Below, one piece after another: positions 33,598 through 44,029 of a DNA stretch of 64,000 nucleotides. The position numbers and the translations under genes were made by a program. Numbering within the stretch: position 1 is the first letter of the stretch; each line of letters starts with the position of its first letter. The stretch is from NCBI GenBank assembly GCA_032768795.1, contig CP136494.1, forward strand, positions 1,860,001 to 1,924,000. Reading direction: 5' to 3'. The stretch comes from Tremella fuciformis. Lineage: Eukaryota > Basidiomycota > Tremellomycetes > Tremellales > Tremellaceae. The notes beneath the pieces were generated by a model, which was not told where the DNA came from, did no database searches, and was given only the letters and a program-made list of their open reading frames with translations.

Positions 33598-35471
33598 ATG
33601 TCCTCCACTATAGCCAGTGAAGAAGGCAAGCACGAGCTGGACACACCAGGTGAGCCGGACATCGAGCGGTAATGACACCCCTGACCGGCGCAGCCACAGT
33701 GACGAGCCCCCCGCCGCTCGAGTACGAAAAGTCGATCAACTCGAGCCATATCCTGCAGGACCGTACGTTGGGCGTGTGGTCGGGCATCTTCCTCATCGTC
33801 AACAAGATTATCGGCGCCGGCATCTTCTCGACCCCCGGGACGATCTACCGCAATGCCGGCTCGGTCGGCCTCGCGCTCTTCGTGTGGGTCATCTCGGGGG
33901 TCATCGCGACCTGCGGCGCCTTTGTGCTGCTCGAGCTGGGCACGGGCATCCCCCGCTCGGGCGGCCTGAAGAATTACCTCGAAAAGGCGTACTCGCCCAA
34001 GGTCGCCGCGACGTGCGTGTATGCATTCTGTAAGTTCCGGACAATGTGATGGTGGTGCCGTTGGGCGGCGGCTGAGGGCAGATTGCGTGTTCTTGCAGGT
34101 ATCCGCGTCCAACGCGATCACGTTTTCGTCGTACGTCCTGCTCGCTGCCGGGGCCGAGAGCACGACGTGGAAGCTGCGCGGCGTCGCCATTGCCGCCACG
34201 ACCTTTGCCGTGTTCGTGAGTCATCCGGTGGCTGCGCCCAGCAACCGAGAGACGCTGACCGCGCAGCTGTTTGCCGTGTTCCCGCGCACGGCAATGGCAA
34301 TCAACAACCTGACGGGCGCCATCAAGATCTTCATGCTGCTCTTCATCATCTGCACGGGTGCGCCTCCGTCCTCTCGCCCGCGCGCCGTCCAAATAAAAAG
34401 ATCACACGCTGACGCGCGCGCAGGCTTCGCGGCGCTCGGCGGCCACCTCAAGATCGAGGATCCGCACAACTTCACCGACGCCTTCGACGGCACCTCGCGC
34501 GACGTCTACAGCATCGCCACGGCGCTGTTGAACGGCATCTTCGCCTTTGGCGGCTACGACAACGTCAACGCCGTGCTGAGCGAGGTGCGCGACCCCGTGC
34601 GCAGCCTCAAGATCATCATTCCCTCCGCCATGAGCACCGTCTCTGTCCTCTACGTCCTCGCGAACATCGCCTACTTTGCCGGCGTCACCAAGGCGCAGTT
34701 CAAGACGTCCAGCGTCACCGTCGCCGCGTCCCTCTTCGCCAACGTGTTTGGCGACACGGCCGGCGCCAGGGCCCTGCCCGCCCTCGTGTCCCTCTCCGCG
34801 CTCGGCCACCTCATCGGCATCGCCAAGACTGTGCCCGTGGTCATTCAGGAGCTGGCCAAGGAGGACGTGCTGGTGTTCAATAACATCATCATGTCCAATC
34901 GCCCGTACATCATCTCTCCCCCGCAATCGGGGGCTGCAAGCTAACATGCCCAGCTTCAAGACGCCCATCGCCGCACTGGCCGTCCACTGGCTCGTCACCA
35001 TCCTCTTCATCTGCGCCCCGCCCGCCGGCGACGTCTGTACGTCCTCTCGGACGGAGCTTGAGCGAGCGAGCAAGCTGACGGTCGTGCACAGTCAGCTTTG
35101 TCGTGTCGCTCTCGTCGTACGCCACGACGTTCATCATGCTGCTCATCACCCTCGGGCTGTTCAAAGTGCGCCGCACCGACCCGGACTGGGACCCGCCCTT
35201 CCGCTGCCCGTGGCCCGTCATGCTGCTCTTCGTGCTGGGCGACCTCTTCCTGCTCGCCGCGCCGCTCATCAAGCCCCACACCTACTCGAGCTCCATCCCG
35301 TACTACCTCAGCTCGGTCGTCTCGCTCGGCATCATCCTGCTCGGCGTCCCGTACTACCTCTTGCGCTTCGTCGTTTTGCCCCGCGTGTTTGGGTACACGC
35401 TGTGGCCCCAGCAACGCGCGTTGCCGGACGGCTCGGCGATCACGCGTTACAAGTGGGTCAAGAGCGACTAG
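33598..35471 (+). CDS. High-affinity methionine permease type (MUP1-like) amino-acid transporter
   Basis: Seven exons: 33598-33649, 33694-34029, 34082-34215, 34267-34357, 34424-34904, 34954-35036, 35092-35471; 518 residues. LAT/APC-superfamily plasma-membrane transporter. Helix 1 carries the substrate-binding loop IIGAGIFSTPGTIYRNAGSV. Other blocks are VLLELGTGIPRSGGLKNYLE, NGIFAFGGYDNVNAVLSEVR and ALGHLIGIAKTVPVVIQELA. These are typical of fungal Mup1 homologs taking up methionine and cysteine, although related fungal paralogs have other substrates. The C-terminus ends in a short hydrophilic stretch (ITRYKWVKSD). No upstream regulatory motif was recognised. Convergent with CLASP, with 119 bp between the stops. 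Confidence 0.9.
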
Positions 35472-35590
35472 GCGAGGCGATACCAAGAATGTGCCCCGGT
35501 GAGATCGGCCGGATACTCTTCGCGCAGACGCAAACAGGACCAGAGGGACTACATGCATGTTAAGAATATATGCCAAATATAGAGACGGTC

Positions 35591-38500
35591 TCACTCCACC
35601 TCGACTCCTGGCGTCAACGCATTCGCATCTCGCGCCATCAGGGCCATTCTCGGCGTGCCGAGCAACCCAGGTGTACCCATCTTCCCCTCCATCTCCAACA
35701 GCTTTTTCGCTGGTGTCCTAGTCGGAGCCGAAAATTCCATCAGGTCTCTTAGTTCTCCCTCGGTCTGTACCGGCAATGCCAGTGCCAATGGCGGGTCCGG
35801 CAGCACCTTGACTCTTACGCGTCCGGTGTGTTCCTTGAATGTCACACCCGACAGATCGTCTTCGTCCTCGGAGCCATTAGGAGAGATAGGAGGCTCGGTC
35901 GAACCGTGCGAGATGATTGAACGCTTTGATATCGAGTCGGGTGCCACCGGAAGACCGAGACTATTCAAACCTGGTCGGATAGATACTGGTGACGGCACGT
36001 CCACCAGCTTTCCCGCAGGGAGCAAGTCGGAGACGACTTGCGGTGAACGTACTCTTGCACGCAGACCGGCAGACATGTCCAGCGGGGAAGGCGACATGTG
36101 TCGCTCGGCCTCTGCGGTTCGTGCAGGAGACGAGATCAAAGTTGTCGATTCCGTCAGAGGAATTCGTGGCAAGGGGATCGCCTGGGGAGGCAGCTCTGCC
36201 TTCTCCGCCGGGCTCATCGGCAGAGGAACGCTCTCCGGTTTTACTTTGGCGACACCTTGTCCGGCCTGAGTGGAAGCACTGACGCTTCTCGTGCTGGCTG
36301 CGAGGCTGGAGCCGGAAGCCGATCGGCTTGCAGGTTTGCCGGGACCGCCAACGGCAGACTTGGGGGCGAAGGCCGCACCGCGTGTTGGCCTAAAGCTCGG
36401 CAGAGGCGCTTTGAGCTTGACTCTGTCTTTCTTCTGGCCAGCAACCACAGGTGGCGGGGGCACAGCTTTCGGCGCGGAAGGCACTGGCGCATGATGAATA
36501 GCAGATGCCGCACGCTGCAAGGATGCTTTTGTAGGAGCGGTCAGGCTGTGTCCGATCTTCGGGACCGGTCTCGGCGCGTCTATGGGTCGGTCGGCGAGAC
36601 GTGGCTGGGCAAGTGAACCACTCGGAGGCGGCTCGTGGTGAGGAGCACGCGAGGTTGACGAGCTGGAGGCAGAAAGCGATTTCGCGGGCGGGGCAACATT
36701 CTTCGACGCGGCTGCCGAGGTCGAAGCTGCCGAGGTCGAAGCTGCCGAGGTCGAAGCTGCCGAGGTCTGAGCCGCTGCTCTTGCAGAAGGCACTGGAGGT
36801 TTGGCGTTTCTGGGCGCAGGGGCGGTACTGACCGGCTGTGCACTTCGTGATGTAGGCTTGAAGGCTTTGCGCTCGATGGCCACCGGCTTGGCAGTCCGCG
36901 CAGGGGGTACGGGAGGCTTGCGAGGAGGCGCCGCGGCTGAGTGGATGGGTTTCCGACCAGCAGGTTCTGATGCCTTAGACGGTTTGCTCGACCTGGTAGA
37001 TGTGCTCGAAGCCAGTGCTGCCGGTGCAGGAGCAGCACCAGCACTCGCAGGCGGAGATGCCACAACATGAATACCGTTCGATGTGACTGTATCACTCGAG
37101 ACGTGCGTGCCATCCTGCTTCGAAACGTCATGGGTTTCGTTCGCTTCTTCTTGACACTCAGGCTCGACTGGCGTTTGCAGAGTTTCCGACTCGGTCGAGG
37201 AAGTGCCCGAAGACGATGCGTCAGCTTGAAGCAGGAGATGTGTCATCGTGGCAGCGACCGGGAATTCCTCGCCCCCCTGCTCGCTGACCAGCGGCTGGTC
37301 AATGGGCTGTCCGACGGACGGTGCCGGCGAGTCTACGAGTGGTTGAGGATGCGTAATCGGAGAAGGCGGCAAAGGAATGGCCGCCGCAGAGCCTATAGAC
37401 GTAGTTCCGAGCGCGGCCGTTGAGCTCTCGTCCTCGTTCTCCTCCAACACAGCATCCGGACCCCCGTGAATTGTCCTCGACAACGTGCGCTTCCCCAGAC
37501 CGGGAGTCTTTGCGACCATCGTGGCGATATCAACGACGACCACATCATTCAAACCTGGGGCCGTGACGACTCGACGTTGGGCCTGGCCCATAGCTCGCTT
37601 GCCGAGACCTCCCCAACGTTCTCCCTGCTGAGGCCGTTGCGGGTTGCGCAGGACTGTTGCACCAGAGGGTGTGATCAGATATCCATCGGCCGTCTCTGTG
37701 TATGCGTCCTCCTCGGACGTCGGCATCGGCCGCAGTATGCGAGCCGGAGGTGCAAAGCGTCGTGGCGGGGCAGTGGAGCTTTCTGGCAAGGCATTGCAGG
37801 ATGCAGAAGTGGTGAGGCCAGGTCGGGAAGGACCACCGAGGGCTTTGTTTGCCTCGGAGATGGCCCTTTCTGGTGACGAAGCGAGTGAAGATGTTTGTGG
37901 GAGAACGTTATGCGACACCGAGCGGCCATGAGCCGTGAGGGGCGGTCGCCCCACGCCACGACGCGGACTGGACGGCAGAGAACTGGACGCCGTACTGCTC
38001 GGAGCTGAGGCGACTACGGAGCTCGGTGCCTCGGTGGGCTTGATCGGAGAGGGATGTCGACGAGATGGACCAGCATGGGCATTTGTAGGGCCGGATTCCG
38101 CGGGGACTGCCTTGACAGGAGCTGTACGAATTGGTTTGGAAGCGAGAGCTGCCACCCGTGCAGGCTGGGGCTTAGAGTGGGCTGCAGACGGTGCGGATGA
38201 GCTTCCAGGTCCCGCTGACCGAGTCAACGCTGGTGCTTTGGCGGCCGCTGGCATCTTGGGCTTTGAGGGTCCTGCACCAGTTGCGGCGATACCAAGGTAT
38301 CTCCTGACGGTCGGAGTCAACGGGGCGGAAAAGCTGGGTTATCAGCTTGTCGCCCTGATTAGCATCAGCTCGGCCAACTTACTCCTCCAGACGTTCCGGC
38401 CAAGTGGAGCTGAAAGCGGTCCAGATTTTCTTGCCAGTCGCTCGTACTTCGGGATCCTTATCCGTTGCCATCTTCTTGACGGCATCTTCCAAGCCAACCA

Positions 38501-39152
38501 TGCCCTTCTCGTTGAAAAGCCCCTTGTCCCAATGCGTAATCAGAAGCTCAATGCCGATGGCGCATCCACGACGGCATGTCGCCGCGTCGTCGTTCAAACC
38601 TCTTCGCAACTCCGGCAGGATCGACATGAGGTGGCAGTGCGAGATGATGGTCGTTAGGCATTTCTCCGCCCGCCGCAGGAAGACCTTGTTCGGTCGTCCG
38701 AGCAATTTGACCAGCGAGTCGAGATAGAGCGAGACGAGCGGAGCGAAGTGGGAGCCAAGACGAGGAGCGAGGGTCTGCAGTAGGTCTACGGCGACACCAG
38801 ACAGACGCCCTTTGTCCGAAAGCATCTAAACCGTCAACAATGCTCCTGGAGGGAAGGGGATTTGACTGACACATGCTGCCAGTTGCAACCCTACACCTTT
38901 CCTGCCAACCCCTTCGACGAATAGCGGCAGGTGCTTGTAGCCTCCGCCTCGTGTGATCGCTGCGAATCGGATGATCGCCCGTTCCATCTTCTCCCACGTA
39001 TCCTCCCGCTCCCCCAGATCGAGGACAGCTTGCAGGTCATCGAGCTCCGCTTGGAGATGTTGCGGTGTTGGGCACTATACTGTCAGATGCTGCTTCTAGT
39101 GACATAGTTAGTGCCCTACTGCTATCTTGGCTTCTGGATCCACTGGAGGCAT
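35591..39152 (-). CDS. CLASP-family microtubule-associated protein (Stu1-like)
   Basis: Four exons: 39152-39120, 39074-38871, 38825-38383, 38333-35591; 1140 residues. CLASP proteins bind microtubule plus ends and rescue dynamic microtubules. The N-terminal 220 residues form a TOG-type HEAT domain: EKMERAIIRFAAITRGGGYK, LVSLYLDSLVKLLGRPNKVF, RAEKCLTTIISHCH, then VRATGKKIWTAFSSTWPERL. The remaining 900 residues are encoded by one exon and are basic and Ser/Pro/Ala-rich, typical of the lattice-binding part, with a GKLVDVPSPVSIRPG segment and a C-terminal LLGTPRMALMARDANALTPG. A 5-residue repeat (STSAA) lies in the middle. The first exon (MPPVDPEAKIA) is short but joins in frame through a GTAGGG donor. 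A second TOG domain was not recognised. Confidence 0.85.
36711..36770. repeat. 15-bp coding tandem repeat, four copies, in the CLASP gene
   Basis: The 15-mer GCTGCCGAGGTCGAA is repeated three times and then once with two or three changes. On the coding strand it encodes a repeated Ser-Thr-Ser-Ala-Ala unit in the disordered region. Confidence 0.9.
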
Positions 39153-39423
39153 CTTGCGCCGCTCCTGACCACCAAGTCGCCCCGAATAGCAATATGACCA
39201 AAGGAGAGCGATGGGTTGATTGAGCGACGAAAAGAAGAAAGTCGCGCTCAATCGATGTCAACAACCGGCAGCGGAAGCAAATTTCACTGTACCATAGACG
39301 CCAGATAGCAGCTGGGAGATGCAAACTGAAGCATGCATGTGGATCTGATGGACTAAAACATCTTGCTGTGCTATGCGCCTGCGCCAAGTGGACGATACTA
39401 CCAAGTGCGAATCGAAGGACTGG
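39153..39423. other. Short intergenic region upstream of CLASP
   Basis: About 270 bp between the CLASP start and the stop of the zinc-ribbon gene, both on the minus strand. The coding-strand pyrimidine tracts suggest the CLASP promoter and leader. Nothing else was recognised. Confidence 0.4.
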
Positions 39424-40553
39424 TCAGCGATGCGAATGCGAGGCGCCCTCAACCCTCTGTACAACGTCGAGCACGTCTTTTATGGCCTCGGTGTGGAGCT
39501 TGATGTCGACAAACCATCTCCCATTGTCCGCACTTGACGGAGGCACGGGCACGAGAGAGTCGAGAGACTTTGCGATCCGGTCGAGAGTCTTGGCGAGCGA
39601 GTGAGAGGTGCTGTCTAATGCGGCGGATAGGGTATTTGACTGGGAGGCCGTTGTAGCTTGCGGTTTCTACACCAGTCAGCTTGATCAGAGCCCTGGAGGG
39701 TAGGATGGTGGAAGCTCACCGGTGGTGGTGCGGGGGCTTCCAGCTCCGCTTCCTCTTCCAGCAGCTCGAGATCTCCGCTGACATCCTGCGTTTCATCCGC
39801 CTGAGCTAGGCCGTACAGCTCCTTCTTAGCTCTTGTGCGCGGGCTGTCCGCCTCTCCCGCAGTCGCAGTCGCAGCCCCGGCCTTCTCCTTCTCCTTCCCT
39901 TGGGCCGTAGTCTTCGTAGCCGTCGGAGGCGGGACAGCCAGCACCGTCATGCGACCATCTAGGTCGCGCTCGTCGATGTACCTCGTGCCGCACCCCACGC
40001 ACATCCTCTTCCCCGGACCCCCATCCCGCTTGGGCAGCCCCACCAGCGGGATACCGTTGCACTCGGCTTGCTGGCACGTCGATCCGAGCAGGGAGTAGCC
40101 CTGCAGGAGTAGCTCAGAGATCCGCTCGGCCGCTCGTTCGTGTGTCGGCGCGACCGAGCGAGGAGGGACGTATGCATCTGCCCGGGTGGGCGTCTCTGAC
40201 AATGTGGTGTTCGCGGACGAGGACAGCTGCTGATCGGGGGTGGCTGTTGCTGCCGTTGAGGAGGACGATGATGGCCGGCCGTGCGGTCCCCCGTCGCATA
40301 ATGCGCAGAACTGGATACGGTCTCGGCCTTCGCGGGCCGCGGACGCATCTGGCTCTCGCATGAGGGGCGTGACACGACAGCCATCGCAGTGCAGGTCGGT
40401 GAGGGTCCAGCCCTTAAGCATGTACTCGCCGAGCTGTCACATCAGTACATGTGATGTGGGGTTGTAGGTCGGAGGCGAGGCCTCTGGCGGCTGCTCAGAC
40501 TTGAGGTACAGCAGACTCACAATGGCCGAGGTGTTCTCGAGCTGGGATGACAT
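39424..40553 (-). CDS. Protein with two p27-type (ZNRD2/SSSCA1) zinc-ribbon modules
   Basis: Three exons: 40553-40521, 40433-39720, 39666-39424; 329 residues. An in-frame ATG at 40568 would add five residues. The module 'Leu-Lys-Gly-Trp ... Cys-x2-Cys ... Cys-x2-Cys' appears twice: LGEYMLKGWTLTDLHCDGCR with FCALC about residues 8-55, and ISELLLQGYSLLGSTCQQAE with MCVGCG about 110-160. This is the autoantigen p27/ZNRD2 family, a small zinc-binding protein of poorly known role near centromeres or mitosis in animals. Between and after the modules the chain is Ser/Ala/Glu-rich. The last exon encodes a helical segment (SLAKTLDRIAKSLDSLVPVP, later HTEAIKDVLDVVQRVEG). Two modules in one protein is unusual for the short animal form. 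Confidence 0.8.
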
Positions 40554-40744
40554 TGCGACTGCTGGCATCTGGTTCACGTCGATTGGGGGTCGCGAGGACG
40601 GAGTAAGAGTAGGATGGGATGGAATTGGCTGAGAGACGCCCGGACCATTTCGTCAGTAGCTGAGGGCAAGTGGCTTTGTGGCACTCGGTACACCCGGTCA
40701 GATATATACAGGTGCATGGTGGATGATGCTGCGGTCCCAGATGC

Positions 40745-43183
40745 TCAAGCCTTGCCCTCCTGAACGTCCCTCTCTCTCCTCAGAGCCATCCCTATCTCCA
40801 TATACTCTGCCAAACATTTTGGGTTGCGTAATGTAGCTGGATTGATGCTGTCTATGGACGCGCCGTTGATCAGTTTGCGGATCGGTACTCCGGTGTCAGC
40901 CCGATGTTTCTCCCGAGAGACCGGTCTTACCCTCTACTTTCTTGCCCGTCAGCGTCATAGGAATGTCTGATGCTTTGATGATGTTTGCCGGAACATGCCG
41001 AGCACTCCGTGCAAGGCGAATAGCAGTCTTAATCTTCTTCTCTAACGAGGTATCCAGCTCCACCCCATCATGCAGCTGACAGTCAACGCGTGTCGGCTAT
41101 GATTTCAGCTCAGAATGACTGACCTTTACAAAGAGTATGACCCTCTCATCGGTTCCATCCTCCACAAGCAGACCGACCACGAGTGTCTCGTCAACGCCCA
41201 GCTTGTGGAACTCGTCAGTGTCCAGTACCGAATAAATGTCCATTGGGCCAAATCGGATTCCTCCTGGATTGAGGACCCCATCTGATCTTCCTAGTGCAAT
41301 GACTCCTCCACCATTGCCGAATCTCGAGGGAGTGATCCGGATACCAAACGTCAGCTTGGCCTTCAAAAGTCTCGTAGACGAACTAATCTCCATGATCTGC
41401 GTTGGGTCAGCGCAGTTGTAAATTGACCGAGAACGACATACACCAATACCCCTCTGATCCCCTGAAATAGCTATCCTGGAATCTGGCTTTGGCATCCTCC
41501 ACCTCCGCAGCCGGGAAGCCGAAGCCTTCCAGAGGCCAAAACCCCACAGGTTCTAGCGGGAACGCTTTCCGGACAATCAGTTCTCCCGGCTCGTCGGCAT
41601 CGGTCGAAGTCGTATCTAGAGCACCGCGAGAGTCAGCCACAGCTTACGTCGATGCGGATGATCACACTCACAAGCCCGGCATGCGTGCCTGAATCTCTCC
41701 ACGGAAGACTGGCAGACAGGTGTTGCGACCGGCAAAGACGGAGCAAAGGTCTGTGCCACCGGTGACAGATCCGAGAAGAACGTCCTTCTTGATGTTGGTG
41801 TAGACAAAGTCGAACAGGGCCGGTGCCAGGGGAGATCCGGTCGATAGGATTTGCTTCAGTGACCGAAGGCTGTGAGGGCTTTTGACATCGGGATAGTTTT
41901 TCTTCGCTTTGAGCACGCCTGGGACATCCGATCATCTCACACTCACGGAAATCTGCTCGATGTACTTCGCGCTGGTCCCAAAGAGCGTCACGCCGAGGTC
42001 GTCGATTATGTCCCACATAGATGCCAGGCGCTTCAAGGGCGACCCCTCATACGCAACTATTGTGGCACCCGTCGCCAAAGCAGATACAAGATATTGGAAC
42101 ATCATCCAGCCCCTGAAGCTCAGACGCGAGCATCGCAGTTGGTGACCAACTTACGGCGTCGTGTAGAAGAAGTATACGTCTCCTCGACCCACATCGCCGA
42201 CTAGACGATGCTCTCGCAGCGAGCCAAGTAGCATCCCACCGTGTCGGTGCTGGCATTCAGGAAACACATCAAGCACAGCAGGACTTGCTCACAACGATGG
42301 CTTTTGGCTTCCCGGTGGTGCCGCTGGAAAACAATATCCATATTGGATCATTGAAGCCCACTCGGTCAAAGAACACCTCCCCCTCATTCTGGTCCAGGAA
42401 GTCTTCCCAGCGATGGGTCGAGCCGACGTCAACTTTAGGTATCAGACTGTCTGGTAGATGGGAAACGATGACGACCTCTTCTGGCGGATGCTCGAGTCGG
42501 TTGAGCAGAGGCTGCAGGAGAGGGGTAAGCGGTCTCGGTGTACCCGCATAGACCACTCCGTTCGCCACGAACAGGACTTTCGGCCGGATGAGCTGCAGGC
42601 GTTCTGCGACACCATCGACGCCGAAGTCCGCGGCTGCGCTGGAGAAGATCGCTCCGAGAGACGTGGTCGCCAAGAGGACGACGATCGCCTCCAGGCAATT
42701 GGCTCCCCACCAGCCCACTCGGTCGCCCTTGCCTACGCCGGCGTTTCGCAGGCTCCGTTGAAGTCTTCCCACTAGTCTTAGAAGCTCTTTTTGCGTGACT
42801 TCGACCGTCGGGGGGTTCCATCCGGCACAAGGCTCAGAGATTTGTATCACTGCGATGTCGTCCGGGTGCTGGCTGGCGTGTCGTAGCTGATTCTCGGCCC
42901 AGTTGAGCGAAGCGCCTTCGAACCATTTGGGATTCGCGCTTGGCGGCTGAGACTCGTCGACATAAGGCGCCTCTCCTTTGGCTCCAATGACTTCGTGCCA
43001 GTCCCATACTTCTGACCAAAAGTCGCCTCTATTGTCGATGGACCAGCGCCACAGGTCTTCGTAGGTATCGAGTCTGAGGGAGTGCTTTGAGCTGATGTGG
43101 TGGCGAAAGAGGGTACACTGAGGTTGACTGTCGGCTGGAGGAGACCAGAGCAGATCATCGTACGCTGCGTCGGCCATCCTCAT
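40745..43183 (-). CDS. Acetoacetyl-CoA synthetase
   Basis: Activates acetoacetate with ATP and CoA in the cytosol. Nine exons: 43183-42293, 42249-42155, 42112-41947, 41901-41672, 41623-41442, 41396-41384, 41343-41124, 41075-40931, 40887-40745; 694 residues (human 672). Blocks: DLWRWSIDNRGDFWSEVWDW, the AMP-binding signature ILFSSGTTGKPKAIV, STGSPL, LLGSVTGGTDLCSVFAGRN, GELIVRKAF, then HGD, GRSDGVLNPGGIRFGPMDIY and the catalytic-lysine region LTGKKVE. The fourth and sixth introns (41671-41624 and 41383-41344) have normal GT donors and CTGAC branch points but only fit the frame if they end in GG, not AG. With canonical AG sites the frame is lost or a stop follows HGD. So the gene is either decaying or uses GG acceptors. 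Start 43177 is an alternative ATG. Confidence 0.85.
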
Positions 43184-43406
43184 CCGTCTGTGGCTGACGT
43201 TATACGTGCAGAAAGACGATTGATGTTGGAAGAGAGCAGCCTCGGCCGTTGCATGGTCGTCGCGCTTATTAGCTTGCCGGACCGGGCCGGACCGAGAAAT
43301 ACTAATCAACCGATTCGATTGAGATTAGTAATTGGGCTAATTAACTTTTGAACTTTTCTCTTTCCAGTTTAACGTTACTCCTGACATTACTCGATTACTC
43401 TACTAG
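43184..43406. promoter_or_regulatory. Remnant of a divergent promoter (acetoacetyl-CoA synthetase side)
   Basis: 223 bp between the synthetase start codon and the left end of the DNA transposon. Together with the 9 bp left on the far side (51488-51496) it would have formed a region of about 230 bp between two divergent genes before the insertion. It is AT-richer near 43300-43400. Confidence 0.6.
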
Positions 43407-43408
43407 TA

Positions 43409-43442
43409 CTCGTGATCCGACACGTGTCGTCCACCCACGCGG
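43409..43442. repeat. Left TIR of the DNA transposon, first 34 of 44 bp
   Basis: Starts CTCGTGATCC and contains the 12-bp palindrome CGACACGTGTCG; the match to the right TIR continues at 49700-49709 after the retrotransposon. The interruption is exactly at the 5-bp target duplication. Confidence 0.93.
43438..43442. repeat. Target-site duplication CGCGG, left copy
   Basis: Matches 49695-49699 directly after the right LTR. A 5-bp duplication is typical for Ty3/gypsy integrases. Confidence 0.92.
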
Positions 43443-44015
43443 TGTCGTACTTGTCGTGGACGGGAGGTGGTCGGATTGTCGGACGGATGGAGCTAAAGCT
43501 AGGCAGGACTTGACTGGAAGCGCACTACTGTGAGTGGCAAACTGGACTGGAACTGGAATGACTAGTCTCTGGCTTGTCTGCTGTCTTGCCTCTCTGTGTA
43601 ACAGAATGATGGCGCAGGGTTGCACTGGACGTGGTCTGGAGGACTGGGGGACTGGGACTAGGAAGAGAGACAAGGGAATGACTTTTGATCCATAACTGGG
43701 GAAAAGGTCTTCAGCGGCAAAGAGGCCTGCTTATATCCCTTTCACCAGATTGCTAAGAACTATGAATTTGCCACCCAGAGCGCTGGGCAGATTCTACGAA
43801 TGGTGCTGAGCAGGTGCTACGCAGGTGCTGAGCCGGTTCTAAGCAAGTGCTAAGTAAGTTCTAAGTAAGTGCTACGCAGGTTCTAAGCAGATGCTGTGCA
43901 GGTGCTGAGCAACTTCTGTGCAGCTTCTACGACTGTTACCCTTAAGGTCCGGACTTTACTCTATTTCTTGGATCCTGATACTAATACTATTTCTCCTAAG
44001 TGTTGATTCATGACA
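43443..44015 (-). repeat. 3' LTR of the retrotransposon
   Basis: 573 bp; in plus orientation starts TGTCGTACTT and ends GATTCATGACA. Compared by eye it is identical to 49122-49694. Confidence 0.96.
43804..43935. repeat. 11-bp tandem array in the 3' LTR, about 12 units
   Basis: Units such as TGCTGAGCAGG, TGCTACGCAGG, TTCTAAGCAAG and TGCTAAGTAAG follow each other without spacer. The period of 11 bp is close to one DNA helical turn. Confidence 0.88.
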
Positions 44016-44019
44016 GGAG

Positions 44020-44029
44020 CTCCCCCTTT
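44020..44029 (-). other. Polypurine tract of the retrotransposon
   Basis: On the sense strand AAAGGGGGAG, four bases before the 3' LTR; the expected primer for plus-strand DNA synthesis. Confidence 0.75.

Noticed and set aside
41407..41495. Canonical-splice reading of acetoacetyl-CoA synthetase through WCMSFS with a 36-nt intron
   Set aside because: It keeps a frame but destroys the conserved YHGD and R-I-T-P blocks that the GG-acceptor model restores exactly; not fully excluded without cDNA.
43423..43437. Palindrome CGACACGTGTCG as a stand-alone promoter element of acetoacetyl-CoA synthetase
   Set aside because: It is part of the transposon TIR and present at both ends, so it came with the insertion.
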